Positions 37,225 to 48,950 are shown, numbered from the stretch's first letter. The stretch is 64,000 nucleotides of DNA from Bugula neritina (GCA_964035545.1 OZ037766.1:14309222-14373221), one strand, 5' to 3'. The notes: generated from the sequence alone by a model not told the origin. Made by a program: numbers and translations.

Positions 37225-40200
37225 ATGTGGAAGCTGGTTAGACTACAGTACATCTCTAAAACTTTTACATCACAGAAATGTTTAGTAGAGGCTGTTGCTC
37301 TTCCAGTTACTAAGTCTAAACTGTGTGCGTATTCCACGCAGCGACAGAATGATGATCATAAACAAATAAATGAAAGCGCCTTCTCTACTCAAACTTTCCT
37401 AAGGTATAAACGACATCTAGTAGTTGCTGGACTATTGGCTGGAACAATTGCTGTATATGAAAAGTGGAAAAAGAAATTTAATGATATCAGCATAGTCCCA
37501 AAAGTCTATGCTGTGGGAGATTCTGGTGACAAGTCTACATTTGGGCTGCGGGAGAAATTTAATTTCATAGCTGATGTTGTGGAAAAAGTATCTCCTGCTG
37601 TGGTTTGCATTGAGAGCAGGTGAGCTATTGATTTATCTAGCTTAGTTATTATAAAAGGTGTGGTAGCGAATAATTTTTTCAAAGTTTCTTTCTATTGTTA
37701 AAATATACCCTTTTCAGAGGTCCCTAATGGCCCCCTTACAATTGAGAGTTGTGTCCTTCCAAAATAAACGTAAACTTGAGCTCAGTAACCAAAACCACAA
37801 AAATGCTCTCAAGTTTATTTTCTCCTAAATTTTTCATAAAAAAATATTTTTAAAGTTAGTTTTGCAATGCTAATATGTGTGCTTATAACAAAAGATCCAT
37901 CTCGTAAGAGAACAATTCTATATCATAATTAGAATTTTAAGTAGCAGCCAAACTTTAAATTTTTAATGAGTTTGCTCTTTATACAAAAGTTCAACTAATT
38001 CACTTTGAGAGGACACAACTCCTAATTGCAAAGGGGATATCAGGGACCTCTGAAAAGAATATATTGAAGAAACAGTACCATCATGTATGTTATGATTTTA
38101 GCTCCTTATTTCGTCAAGGTGCTGGTTCAGGCTTTATTGTCAGCCCTGATGGTCTTATTGTAACAAATGCTCATGTTGTTCAGTCAGCTCGTCACGGTGA
38201 AGTGCAAGTCAAACTTTCAGATGGTAAAAAACACACAGGAAAACTACAAGTTTTAGACTCGGCTAGTGATTTGGCTTTAATTAGAATTAATGCTGTAAGT
38301 ATTAATTTTATGATCTTAGTATCCTTTATTGTGGAGGGTGAAATGCTTATTTAATCAGTGAATATGTTTTCTGTTCTGTTGATAGTGTTTTGTTTGCTAG
38401 AAATCTAGAGTATTGTAGGTATTTTTCTGTCCCATTTATGTGATTCTCCATCATTTGTCTTAGGTCAATCTGCCCACAATAAAATTAGGAAACTCACAAT
38501 CATTGAGGCCGGGTGAGTATGTCGTGGCTCTTGGGAGTCCCTTGACCCTCTCCAACACTGTAACATCTGGTATAATCTCTTCAACAGCTAGGAATAGCAA
38601 AGAGCTTGGTCTACGTAATGGTATAAACTATATTCAAACAGATGCACCTATCACAGTAGGTATTTAAAACTATATATTTGGTTTTATATTTTTCAAGTAA
38701 CTGGTCACTGCTCAAAAAATGTCTCGGTATTATGATAATTTGAGTCCTTGGTTTACTATTGAGAGTAACGGAAACGCTGACAAGCATGTATATAGTTGGT
38801 GTACAAATGTTTGTGTTTTAAATTCCTTGGAGCATTGTCAATATATTTAAGAATAGTTTTGGGTGGTTATAGGGCCAAATCAAAGTCAATGATTGGTAAT
38901 ATTTTCCGATAGCATACCTGCCAATATAGTATGTATTTTTGAAGCACTGCATTTGGTTGGCATTTATTTAAAACAAACTGTGATGAGGCTGATTATAAGC
39001 CGCTATTGAAAACATTCCCTACTCTATACTAGCCACTCTTGGTTTATTTTAGCTTTACGTGACGTATACTGTGCATATGTGTCGGAACTAAAACATGATT
39101 GCCTTGTAACTAATGCTTAGGATCAAGTGCAGTAAATCTGATCTGGGGTATTTCTAATGAACGTGTTTATAGTTTGGTAACTCCGGGGGCCCTCTGATCA
39201 ACCTAGATGGTGAGGCTGTAGGCGTAAACTCGATGAAGATAACAGATGGTATTTCATTTGCCATTCCTTCAGATGATGTCAAGAAGTTCCTCGCCAAAGC
39301 TGACCAATACAAACAAGAAAGTACGTGTCTCCCAAAAGCTAACTTATTTGACTATTGACTTGTTTGTCCGCTGATGCGAGTTTTGTACTGGTTTGTATAA
39401 CATTGAAGTACATAAGATACTTGTGCAGAAGCTCAATACACTGGCATATTTCTTATTATAAAATGGCATTTAGGAGTTATGATCTAGAAACCGTTTGATC
39501 TTGTTATAATTGTTTAGTTAATCCAATCAGTGATTTAGATGTTGCACCCTATTGTAGAATTAACATTGAACAAGTCAAGGCCACCTTACATTGGAATCAT
39601 GTCATTGACCTTGACACCTAACATAGCAGCACAACTCAGAAGTAGACCTGAGATTATTAACCTAGATATTGATCATGGTCTGTTTGTGGCAGAAGTAAAA
39701 CGTGGCTCTCCTGCTTGCCAGTAAGTAGCAAGATTCAATAAAAAAGCTAGTTAGATACAGATATTTTTACTCCTTACCTATAACTTATTTTCAAGCACAA
39801 TTACAAAACTGCAATGTATTCAATAATGCAGGGATTCCAAACATTTGTTGTAACTCTTATGGAAATTGCAGACTGCTTCCTTATGCTACCTCAGTTGTCT
39901 CTCCACTACAGCTAAATTTCATCACTGATTTTAAATGTATGTTGGTACCTTGTTACAGTCAAGCACAAACATGAAGCGCAAAATACGCAAGTTCCCATAA
40001 CAAATTATATAAACAAGTAGCCATGATTTACTTTTTAAATGGCTAACATTGCTTTATATCAGGGCCGGAATTAAGAAGTATGATGTAATAATGAAAATGG
40101 ATAATTTTGTCCTGAATGACTATGAAGATCTAATTCGTGCTATTAAAGACAAACAGATGGTCAAGTGTACTGTTAGAAGAGAAGGCAAAGATCTGGAAAT

Positions 40201-40231
40201 ATATGTGAAACCTCGATATCCCACTGACTAA
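37225..40231 (+). CDS. HTRA2: Serine protease HTRA2 (Omi), mitochondrial
   Basis: ATP-independent quality-control protease of the mitochondrial intermembrane space that can bind IAPs when released. Six exons: 37225-37619, 38102-38294, 38464-38655, 39173-39320, 39558-39720 and 40063-40231, totalling 419 aa. A basic, hydroxylated N-terminus suits mitochondrial import. A membrane helix (about residues 64-78) is followed by YAVGDS, then [16 protein letters not shown]. The catalytic triad is His156 (TNAHVV), Asp188 (SDLALIR) and Ser264 (GNSGGPL), followed by GISFAIPSD. Exons 5-6 encode one PDZ domain. Between the N-terminal strand and GSGFIV the protein is several residues shorter than human HTRA2, so a micro-exon in intron 1 could have been missed. 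Exon 5 begins at 39558, the only acceptor that fits the phase without a stop. Confidence 0.97.
37710..38057. mobile_element. MITE in HTRA2 intron 1
   Basis: Inverted ends of about 47 bp (37710-37756 and 38011-38057), both starting CTTTTCAGAGGTCCCT and sharing GAGTTGTGTCC-type inner ends with several mismatches. No coding capacity. AATATA-like bases flank both sides, so the target duplication is unclear. Confidence 0.7.
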
Positions 40232-40651
40232 AATCTAAATATCAATTGCAACATTTAAAATTGTTAAACAGCTTGTTGTAATAGACCTGTACAAAAATTT
40301 CAGAGAATTGCTTGATATATTTATATTTTAAACCAAAATTTATTTTATGATAATGAGATTTAGAGTGTTAAAAAATGTTTTAGTCTGAATTATGAAGTAA
40401 AATATTAAAGAAATAAACTATTTTTATAATAAAATGTAACACAAGATTATCCCACATTTTACTACCTAACTAAATGCATAGTACAGCTTCTACAGTGCAT
40501 ACAAAACTACATACCAAAACTGATGCCTATAAAAATAGTCTGTAATTATAAAACAGTAAGTAAATGACTATTGGTAACACTAAAAGGATAAAGTAAATTC
40601 TGCTTATAAAAATGAGATACTGACTAGATAGAGAATTGTAATGAAATCAAA
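40232..40651. other. Convergent 3' ends of HTRA2 and UNG
   Basis: Only 420 bp separate the two stop codons. AATAAA for HTRA2 is at 40412-40417. A minus-strand AATAAA at 40339-40344 could serve UNG, in which case the two 3' UTRs overlap. Confidence 0.6.
40412..40417 (+). terminator. Candidate HTRA2 polyadenylation signal
   Basis: AATAAA 181 nt past the stop codon. Confidence 0.5.
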
Positions 40652-43600
40652 TTAAAACTCCCGAGGTAGGTAATTCCAATCTATAGGTTGCTTCTGATGT
40701 GACTTCAAATATGTATTTGCCTTAGAAAAATGACTGCATCCAAAGAAGCCTCGGTAAGCTGCGAGGGGAGATGGGTGCACAGCTTTTAAAACTAGGTGCT
40801 TCTTCTAAATGATAAAGCATAATCTTGTAACTATAGGGAAGTTGTGAATAGTGGGGAAACCTTACAAATACACTGAAAATTAAAAGCTTCAATGCAGAAA
40901 ATATTTTGCCAACAGGAAAGAAATACCTACATTTTTATAATAGCTTGTTGAAACAAAAGCCAAGTAAATTTTGAAAATATTTTAGCAAATTTATTGAGCA
41001 ATACTAATCAACTAGGCTGATAAAATCAAGATATTATCATGAATGGACACTAACAAGCATAGTCAGCCCCATCTGAAACTCATTAGGTTAAACTTGAAAA
41101 GCTAAAGCTGCTATTGATAGACTGCCATGTACTTAGATAGTGGATTATTCCAGTCAAACTCACATTAAATGTCACAGTGGATTTTGATATCATAAGTTAA
41201 CAAAAAGAGGTATTGCATCTACAAAACTTCAACTTGTACAAATTATTTTCATTTTGTATTTCAACAAGCTGTCGCTGTCAGAAGTCTATTGATTTTAGAA
41301 AAAACGGTACATGTCAAAATGGGGAATCAACTATATAAACTACAACACTATCGCAAGTTTACCAATTTACACATTATTTACAGCTTTCCAAGTTAAAGGA
41401 TTGCTCTATCTTAGTTTATTACAATCACATTATAATTATGAACTATAATCTAATGTGTATGCAAACAATTGTGACTTTGCAAAGGGATAGATGCCTAGAA
41501 AACAGCTTTTCAAAATTCCAATTTTGAGGGAGGTAAAATTTTCAGCCATGAAAAAGAATAGCCTAATACGTGACGTGTGAACGCCAGTAACTATGCTGCA
41601 CGTGCTAACTATAACGCTAGTATTCAAGGTTGCTGAGCGCAACATCAACCAATAACGCTCAAGCAGTTACAGTGCGCTATATAGGTCAGCTTTGGTGCGT
41701 CCGTAATATTGCACAATCTGACCTAGTTTAGATCGATCGGCAGGCATTTATCCTAAAGAATGCATGTTTTTGCAATGCTTTTTTCTATGCTTACAAGCAA
41801 AATATGGCCTAATGTTATCACATACATGTTATTTAACACGTCAAAAAACTATAGATTGAAATAATTCACATTTGCACTTCTATAAATATACAAATTACGA
41901 GCTGAAAGATCACATCTTAAGTCATATTTCTATAGTTATTCATTTGTATAGTCACGTGACCAGCAGGAATGCTGGCGCTGTTACGTCACAGTTCCCAGCT
42001 CATTTCAAAATCGGCGTTTTGGCTGTTACCAATCTACACCCTCAACTTCAACTAACTTTTTCTACCTTTGGTCAAATGCTTTTTGTCAATGCATGCTTAG
42101 AAAAACACAATATTATGTGTGTTTGACCTAAATGGCCATTTATTAGACAAGATAGAGCAATCCTTTAAACTAATACAACTCATCAAAAATGCCACAAAGT
42201 AGATTTTTGAACGAAATCATGTAAAATGAACTATAATTCTTTTTTATAGCATCATATCAGGACTATCTTTATGTTTACAAACATGTTCTCACTTCGCCCC
42301 AAAAGAATGTATATGAATCACATGAAACTTAGTTGTAACATGAATACCTGATTGATGCGAGATCCTTTCTTCTGAGCATAGGAGCCCCAGAGCATAAAGA
42401 CTAGATGAGATGAGTTAGCATTGAGATAGTTGATGACAGTGTCTGTAAGTTCTTCCCAGCCTTGATCTTTGTGGGAGTTAGGTGTTCTTGCCCTCACTGT
42501 CAACACCGAATTCAGCAGCAGAACACCTAATTGGAAAGCGATAATATGAATAATTTTTAATGCAATTTTCTAACTGGAAACTGATAGAACAGATGTACCA
42601 TACCTTGAACAGCCCAACCCATGAGATAACCGTGATCAGGAGTTTGAAAACCTGGTATATCAGTAGCTAGTTCCTTGTACATGTTCAGGAGACTTGGTGG
42701 TGGATCTACACCAGGCAAAACACTGAAGCACAAACCTACAACACCAATAATTTTATTTAAAAAGAGAACACTTTGGCACTAAAGCATAATAGCATATCAT
42801 AGTAGAATGTTATTTTTACCATGTGCTTGGTTGGGGCAGTGATATGGATCTTGACCCAGAATAACAACTTTTACAGACTTCAGGTCACATGCTGTAGTCC
42901 AAGAGAATACATCTTTCACTTTAGGGTAGATGGTATAACTATTTCTCTCTTTCTCAACAAAGCTGTTTAGCTATTGATCAAAGAATAGGAACATGTGTTT
43001 TTTTGTAAATAAGGTTGTATTATGAGCAATCCCTACATACACACTATACCTTAGCACCCATGCCTTCACTTGACTCAATTATGATAACTTTGAGTTGCAA
43101 TATAGTAAGTTGCTGAGCAATCTCAACACACCTGCTTAAAATACGGCTTCCCAAACTCTTTTTCAATTGCTGGAAGCCACGTTGTGCCAACTTGATATGT
43201 CGAACATAAGGTTTTTGTCATTGTTGGGAATTTCTTCAGGTACTTCATATTGGTGTTTGCTGAATTTTCTTTAGAACTATTTTCATCTGCCTTCACTTTC
43301 TTTGGTTCCTTCAAACAATATCACAATGAATAAAGAGGGTTGAAAATATTTATGAAGGTCGTGACTCTGAAATAAACTGCCATTTACATGAAAAATATAG
43401 CTTCAGTATTTACATTAGGTAAAATAACTAACATGTATTTGAAAGATTAAACAAATGCTAATTTTTATTAGAAGTTTACCCTTCATCAATGAGTTTCAGT
43501 GGCTCTATAAAGGAACGGCTCTAAACAATGATTAAAATAAAACTTGGTACAATTTTCCAGAAAAAATACACCAAAGAATAGCGCCAGGTCAAATCATAAC

Positions 43601-45591
43601 TCTACAGTAACTTTACTTGCAATAACTTTTCTCACATTATCTACCACCAATATAAAAAAATTATTTGAGGTGGTTTAAGTTTGGGTGAAAATTTTTTTGA
43701 TAAAATAATTACAATTAACACCACAACTATTCCAGTAAATTTTAATTTTACTTATACAACAATTGATAGCTAAGAGCAAACAATTGAGAAAAATAAACAA
43801 ATATCTAAAGCAAAGATGATTTTTTTTACTATGCTTAGTGTATCTAGCACTGCGTTTCCATTATCGCATTATGTGAATGGATTTTCTCATTCGCCCTATG
43901 GAAACAGTTGCATCGAAGCAAAACCGCAGCCGGAAATTACACCGAACGGCTCCTTCGATGAAAAATTTCCTTCGCATTATGCGCATCATGGAAATGGTTC
44001 CTTCGGTTAAATCGAATGAAACCTTTTGTGCCGGAGGCAGAGGTCAGCATTTGTGGCGGCTAGTTACATAGTTACGCGATGCTAACAATAATTATAGGCT
44101 ACAACCTACGCTAAAGTGTACTTCGACTTTTAAAAATTTAAATTATTTTATTTATCCTAGCTGCTATTATTTAAAATAATTACTAATCATCTTAAATTTG
44201 TAAAACTATTCTGCAAGCCAAAGCTTTCTCAAGCTAAAAATAAGTTGACAGCTATTTTAATTTTGAAAATTTAAATTACTTTTAAGCTTTTGTTTATCGA
44301 TCAAGAAATACGTTATGCTTTCATTGGTTTATGGTTTTTTTATTTTAAATAAACTAACTCAAAGTTTGTGTATTTAGTTGATTCAATCTATCAAAAATGA
44401 GGACAGAATTAAAATATTGTCGTTGTGCATGAACTCAAACTCAAAGTTGGCCATATTAATTATCATTTTAGTTCAGCCGTCACAGTTTCAAAGAGAAGAT
44501 AACTTCGTACGGATTGCATAGGAACGTGTGGTTTTTCCTTCGATGTAATCCGTACGGGCATCCGTACGCATTCATTCGCCTTCATGGAAACGCAGTGTAG
44601 TACTAAATAATTGGCAGTATTCTCAATTGCTGAAAATATTATGGCTTTAATTAAATTATCATTATCCTGGCACAAAGTATTCACAAAATCAATCAAATAT
44701 TTAAAAGGTGGTAATTTTGTGTCAGATTAAATTTAATACTTTAAGCATTTACAAAAAGCACTTGAGTCATATTATGAATTATCATTGTATCGATATATTA
44801 ATATTTTTGTGTTATGTGCAGACGCTTATATTTATTATTTTAGCTTAGTTTGGGTTTACATTTTTGGGTTTAGAGTATGGTACTGAATAATTGGTAGTAT
44901 TATTTTATAAGCTAACGCCATTACACGTTGCAAATATCTACCAAAACTAGCTTGAAAAAAACTGCAGTTCTGAAAGTGAACATACCTCAATATTTTGACA
45001 ATGCACCATTAGATTAAAATGATTCATTGCAAGACCAGGGTAATTTGTTACATTTTTTTCTGGTTGCTATTAAGTTTAACTAATAGTAATCAAGTATTAT
45101 GAGAATGACAATCACAATGTGACTGACAATACGAATATCAATATCATAATCAAGACGAATATAATTTGGAAATATATTATTATTATATTATACTGTAACT
45201 GTTATAATTAATAAATGATTATTAATATTATTATTATAAATAAAAATATTAATTGCTATTAATTCTAGTACTAATAGTAATAATAAATACTAACTTAAGC
45301 AATTAGTAATCAAGTTTTAGTTTAGTTTGATTTTCAATCAAATAAATACTAATAGTAGGACAGTATCAGTATGAGTATGAGTTTGAGCTTCAAGTTCAAG
45401 GTTACCTTCAAGTTCGAGTCTAGTTTTCCAGCATCAGCATGCTCATACAAATCTGATACAGGTCTTTTAACAGATGTTTCTTCAGCATTGTTCGAACTCT
45501 TTTCGTTTAGAGGGAGTATTTTGGTAACTGTGAAAAATGATGATAAAGTGCGTTGTTGGGAAATTTTATGACTCGCTTTAGGTGTAGACAT
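40652..45591 (-). CDS. UNG: Uracil-DNA glycosylase
   Basis: Removes uracil from DNA to start base-excision repair. Six exons: 45406-45591, 43132-43308, 42820-42970, 42604-42735, 42348-42526 and 40652-40804, total 325 aa. Exon 1 encodes a PCNA-binding PIP box (QRTLSSFF), as in nuclear vertebrate UNG, which couples the enzyme to replication forks. FGKPYF starts the catalytic fold. The water-activating motif GQDPYH places the catalytic Asp at residue 162. The uracil-binding stretch [20 protein letters not shown]-like [12 protein letters not shown] and the DNA-intercalation loop [13 protein letters not shown] (His285) are all present. One oddity is Cys instead of the near-invariant Gly right after GQDPYH. 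Introns 1 and 5 each host a MITE. An E2F-type site lies 21 bp upstream of the start. Confidence 0.97.
41393..42168. mobile_element. TTAA-flanked MITE in UNG intron 5
   Basis: Element body 41397-42164, bounded by TTAA on both sides (41393-41396, 42165-42168). Ends are inverted copies of AGGATTGCTCTATCTT. Weaker inverted similarity continues inwards (CACGTGA/ACGTGACG stretches near 41570 and 41955). TTAA targets point to piggyBac or Kolobok-type transposases; the choice is open. No coding capacity. Confidence 0.75.
43845..44600. mobile_element. CACTG-ended MITE in UNG intron 1
   Basis: Body 43848-44597 with perfect 14-bp inverted ends CACTGCGTTTCCAT, flanked by TAG on both sides (43845-43847, 44598-44600). 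A 3-bp duplication and CACTG ends resemble the EnSpm/CACTA superfamily, which is inference. Internal sequence has repeated TTCGATG/CATCGAA words. Short frames here are not genes. Confidence 0.75.
45080..45425. repeat. Degenerate hexanucleotide field D, crossing the UNG exon 1 donor
   Basis: Six-base words related to TAATAC, CAATAT, GTATGA, GAGTTT and CTTCAA. On the minus strand the words CTTGAA and GGTAAC run across the end of UNG exon 1, so the splice donor at 45405 is itself one of the words. Confidence 0.6.
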
Positions 45592-45611
45592 AATGATGGT
45601 GGCGATTTTTA

Positions 45612-45623
45612 TTTCGCGCCAAA
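45612..45623 (-). promoter_or_regulatory. E2F-type site upstream of UNG
   Basis: TTTCGCGCCAAA is a textbook E2F motif, 21 bp upstream of the UNG start codon. UNG is S-phase regulated by E2F in mammals, so a conserved cell-cycle control is plausible. Confidence 0.65.
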
Positions 45624-45639
45624 TTTGAGGACCACGTGC

Positions 45640-46045
45640 GATGGTCGGGCGGAAGAAACATCATTTTCTCACGCTCACCAATCAGGTTCCTAACATAAGA
45701 GAGGACCTTTTTTATGCTGTATTTTTATTGCAATATTTACTCAATAGTTGCAATGGGATAATTATACTGTAAAATATAATAGCAGTTAATAATACTATAG
45801 CACCTATAACTATTGATTAAAATTTACTTTGCTTTACACCACGTATAGTTTTGGATTCTACAATTATCAATTTTAGTCAACATAATGAGACTAATAACCC
45901 TTTGCTACAGATGAGACAACTCAAAGCAATACAACTTATATGATTAAATAACAGAATTATTATATTAAACAGACACAGGCATATGAAGCTATATAGCAAA
46001 ATATAGATTTGCATTATTAAATTCCCTTTATTTTAAACACTCCCT
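45640..46045. other. Upstream of UNG
   Basis: AT-rich; nothing recognised beyond the promoter-proximal E2F-type site. Confidence 0.4.
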
Positions 46046-46215
46046 GTGAGAATCCCTGATAAAAGAGGTACCTATAGAGAATTTTGCCTCTCGTTATGCT
46101 GGCAAAATGACTTTGACAAGATGCCTTTTTAACATCACCAATGACCCCGCTGAAATTTAAACTCATATGACCTAGCGCTTACTAAACTACTGTTACTCCT
46201 TTAGAGTTGTAATAA
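46046..46215 (-). mobile_element. Diverged SINE copy
   Basis: Shares AACATCACCAATG (46131-46143) and ACCTAGCGCTTACTAA with the SINE at 302-518, in the same orientation and order, but is well diverged. Ends not defined. Confidence 0.5.
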
Positions 46216-47253
46216 TGTAAAAAAGTCCCACATGAAATAGTTAAGCTATTTCCTGCTAGAGTCTATAATTTAGAATGTTACTGTATTTATAAACAAAATA
46301 AACCTATTGTGTACCCTTAACTCATTTACAAAGTTACTATTATTCTTTTAATGACCCATTAAATTAGTGGATATGCTTTTAGAAAGTGCCTGTAAATACT
46401 TTATCAATTAAAACAAGAAATATAATTAGTATCCTGTCAGCATTACTAAGCTGCCACCTGCTGTTTGACACAGTGAAGGTACACAAGCTATTACATCTCA
46501 CATGTATGATGGTATATTATAGTATGTAGTGTATGTTTCAAAGCATTACTTTAAATTGTCAATTAGCAACAGTGTTCAGCTATAGTTGGGCAGCATTTTT
46601 AAAACTGCTGTAGATACAGGCCAAGTACTGTTTGCATTTTAAGGGATTGTCATTTCAGTTATAAATATATAATTTTTGGAACCTAAAGCTGCCCAATTAT
46701 AGTGTACTAATAGTCCTCTGCAGCCATCTCATAAAGTTTTATTTGTAATAATTATTCACTTATCTCATTTTATTGTATTAAAATATGTAATACTGCTTTG
46801 CAAGTATTGCTAGTCCAAATTGTCACCCCAATGTGTAAGGTATTAAAGTGCAGAAATACTGGGGGTCTCTCATATAGCTGTGATTTCAATGCTATAGTAA
46901 GCATAGCAAGAAAAGAATTCATCAGATTGTTATGGCAACTTCTTTACCCGTTTCTCTGGACAGGATTATTCATATATATAGACATAGTTATATCAATTTT
47001 TTAAATACTTCATGTACTCTGTTTAATAATATTTTATTTTTACTACCATTATATCCTGTTGAAGTTTTTTATTACACACTACCATATTGCCCATTGCTAG
47101 TAAACAGTAAACATTCACCATATAATGATCATACTTTTATTAGCAAAATATCCCATAGTTAGCATAGTATACATTGTATTATAATACATAAGTATATGTT
47201 TATTATAATTAATATATTAACAAAAATAGATTGTAGACACACATAGACACAAT
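46216..47253. other. Intergenic
   Basis: Several short open frames but no family similarity. A minus-strand AATAAA at 47199-47204 lies 50 nt past the stop of the next gene and is its likely polyadenylation signal. Confidence 0.4.
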
Positions 47254-48931
47254 TCATTCGTCTCTTTCTGAGGCGCAACAGCATATCCTTCGCATAAATC
47301 TCGCAAATCTGCTTCTTCGAGAGCTTTTCTCTTTTGATACTCTTTCTTCTACAACAAATAGGACTGTCAGTGTAGTTTATAGTCATACTTTATACAGCAC
47401 AGGTCAAACATTGTACAACAAGATGCTAATTAATCTTCAGATGCTAAATAAAGTATGCATCTATGTTGAACACTAACTCACTATTATTATATATATATAT
47501 ATTGATTTCCTCTCCGGCTGCCACCTCAGATCCATTAGCTCTCTTTACCATTCTATTACTTTCCTTGATTTTCTCAATTTTCCTGACTTCTGCCATAGCC
47601 TTATCACCTTCTGCCTGCTCAGTTTCTGCTTTCCCCAGTGGCTTAGTTTCTGGAAGCTCTCTCTTGTTTACATTCTCAATTGCTGCCATATTAGCTTTCC
47701 CAATGCTCTGCTCTGTGAGTTCTTTCTCCACAGTCTCATTACCAATTTCTACTTCCATTATTATTTTGCCATTTTGCTTGTCTTCTTCTTTTACCAAGTC
47801 ACCTTTCTCTTCATTTAAAACTTCACTTTTACCCTTCACTTTTTTCATTTCATCCTTTACTCCTTCCTCATATATTTTTTCAAGTTTTTCTTTCTCAACG
47901 GCACCATCATCTAGCTTTGCTTTATCATTTTTCTCGGTCACTATCTTCTCAATTGCAACTTCAGGGTTTTCTTTTTGAGCAAGCTTGTCTTTACCATCAC
48001 TATCACCATTTCCTTTTACTTTTACTCTTCCTTCTTCATCGGTGTTTTTCCATTTTATTGATTCAGATATTTTGTCCTGCTTTCTATTTTTATCGCCCTT
48101 CTCTCTTTGCTTCATATCTATAAGTCCTCTTTTACACCTTCTGCTAAGTTTTTCCGTTCCACTCTCTTCTCTTTCCTCAAACCTATGTTCTTCCTTCACC
48201 ACCACGTCATCTCCTGCCACCTCCGTAGATCCATGACTTGTCCATCTAAAAAGTATTATTTAGACTTTGCTTATGTCTGCATAGCTGAAGTTGCAAAGTA
48301 ATTGCTTGTTTGTTCAGCAACTTTTTACAGTTAGAACATACAGCAATAGAGAAGTGAAAGACTATACTTTTAAAACTATCTAAACTATTCAGTTAATAGG
48401 TGGAGGTAGCAGCTGTAGCTAGCCTATAATACTTAAGGTATATATTGACACATCATGGGGTTCATGCCCTATTCATTGGTGATGTCAGGACGAATATCTG
48501 AGCACAATTACTCCTGAGCTAAATTAAAAGCCCCCAGACCAAGTTACGAGCATGGTCTGAGACTTAAAAACTCTTCCAATGATGAAGGCTTCACACAATA
48601 ATGGAGTCTTTGAAACTTATAATACGATGATTTTTATTGAAATATGTGCTCAATAATAATAACGAACATTGTGAAATACTAAAAACACATGACTAAAACT
48701 TAGGAGCTTTAATAGAATAATAAAAACAATTCCCTCAGTGTTGCTCTCCCTAGTGCCACTAACAACTAATGTGAAATTTCAACCTAAAGCAGCACCTATC
48801 TATTGGAACTAAGAGTAATTTGGTTTTTAAATAAATATTATTACATATGATCAATAAAACTGATTCAATTTAATGATCCTAAAAATAATCCAATCAACTT
48901 ACGAATACATAAAGCTTTCTGGAGCACTCAT
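47254..48931 (-). CDS. Unrecognised Lys/Glu-rich protein with C-terminal Cys cluster
   Basis: Not recognised. Three coding exons with matching phases and good splice sites: 48903-48931 (starting MSAPESFMY), 47482-48245 (764 nt) and 47254-47348, total 295 aa. The large middle exon is extremely rich in Lys and Glu (EK-type low complexity, with EMKKVKGKSEV), suggesting a long charged helix or disordered segment. The last exon, read in the phase set by the splice, gives a basic tract (RRSRFARFMRRI) followed by three adjacent cysteines and SERDE, which could be a palmitoylated membrane anchor. A non-coding 5' exon piece is suggested by an acceptor at 48951. The main risk is that the last exon is read in the wrong frame, since all three frames are largely open there. 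Confidence 0.55.
48455..48570 (+). mobile_element. SINE fragment
   Basis: Contains a B-box-like GGGGTTCATGCCCT (48457-48470) followed by CATTGGTGATGTCAGGA (48474-48490), the block shared with the SINE at 302-518, here in opposite orientation. Confidence 0.5.
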
Positions 48932-48950
48932 CTTTCTAATCAAGCAGAAG

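Noticed and set aside
39531-39557. Earlier acceptor for HTRA2 exon 5 (after ATCAG at 39530)
   Set aside because: It fits the phase but gives an in-frame TAG; the acceptor at 39558 fits the phase and joins smoothly to the PDZ region.
41872-42126. 84-codon frame
   Set aside because: It lies inside the TTAA-flanked MITE in UNG intron 5.
43816-44071. Two overlapping 64-codon frames
   Set aside because: They lie within the CACTG-ended MITE and have no similarity to proteins.
47463-47978. 171-codon plus-strand frame rich in Ser/Phe
   Set aside because: It is the antisense of the Lys/Glu-rich exon (codons AAG/GAA read backwards).
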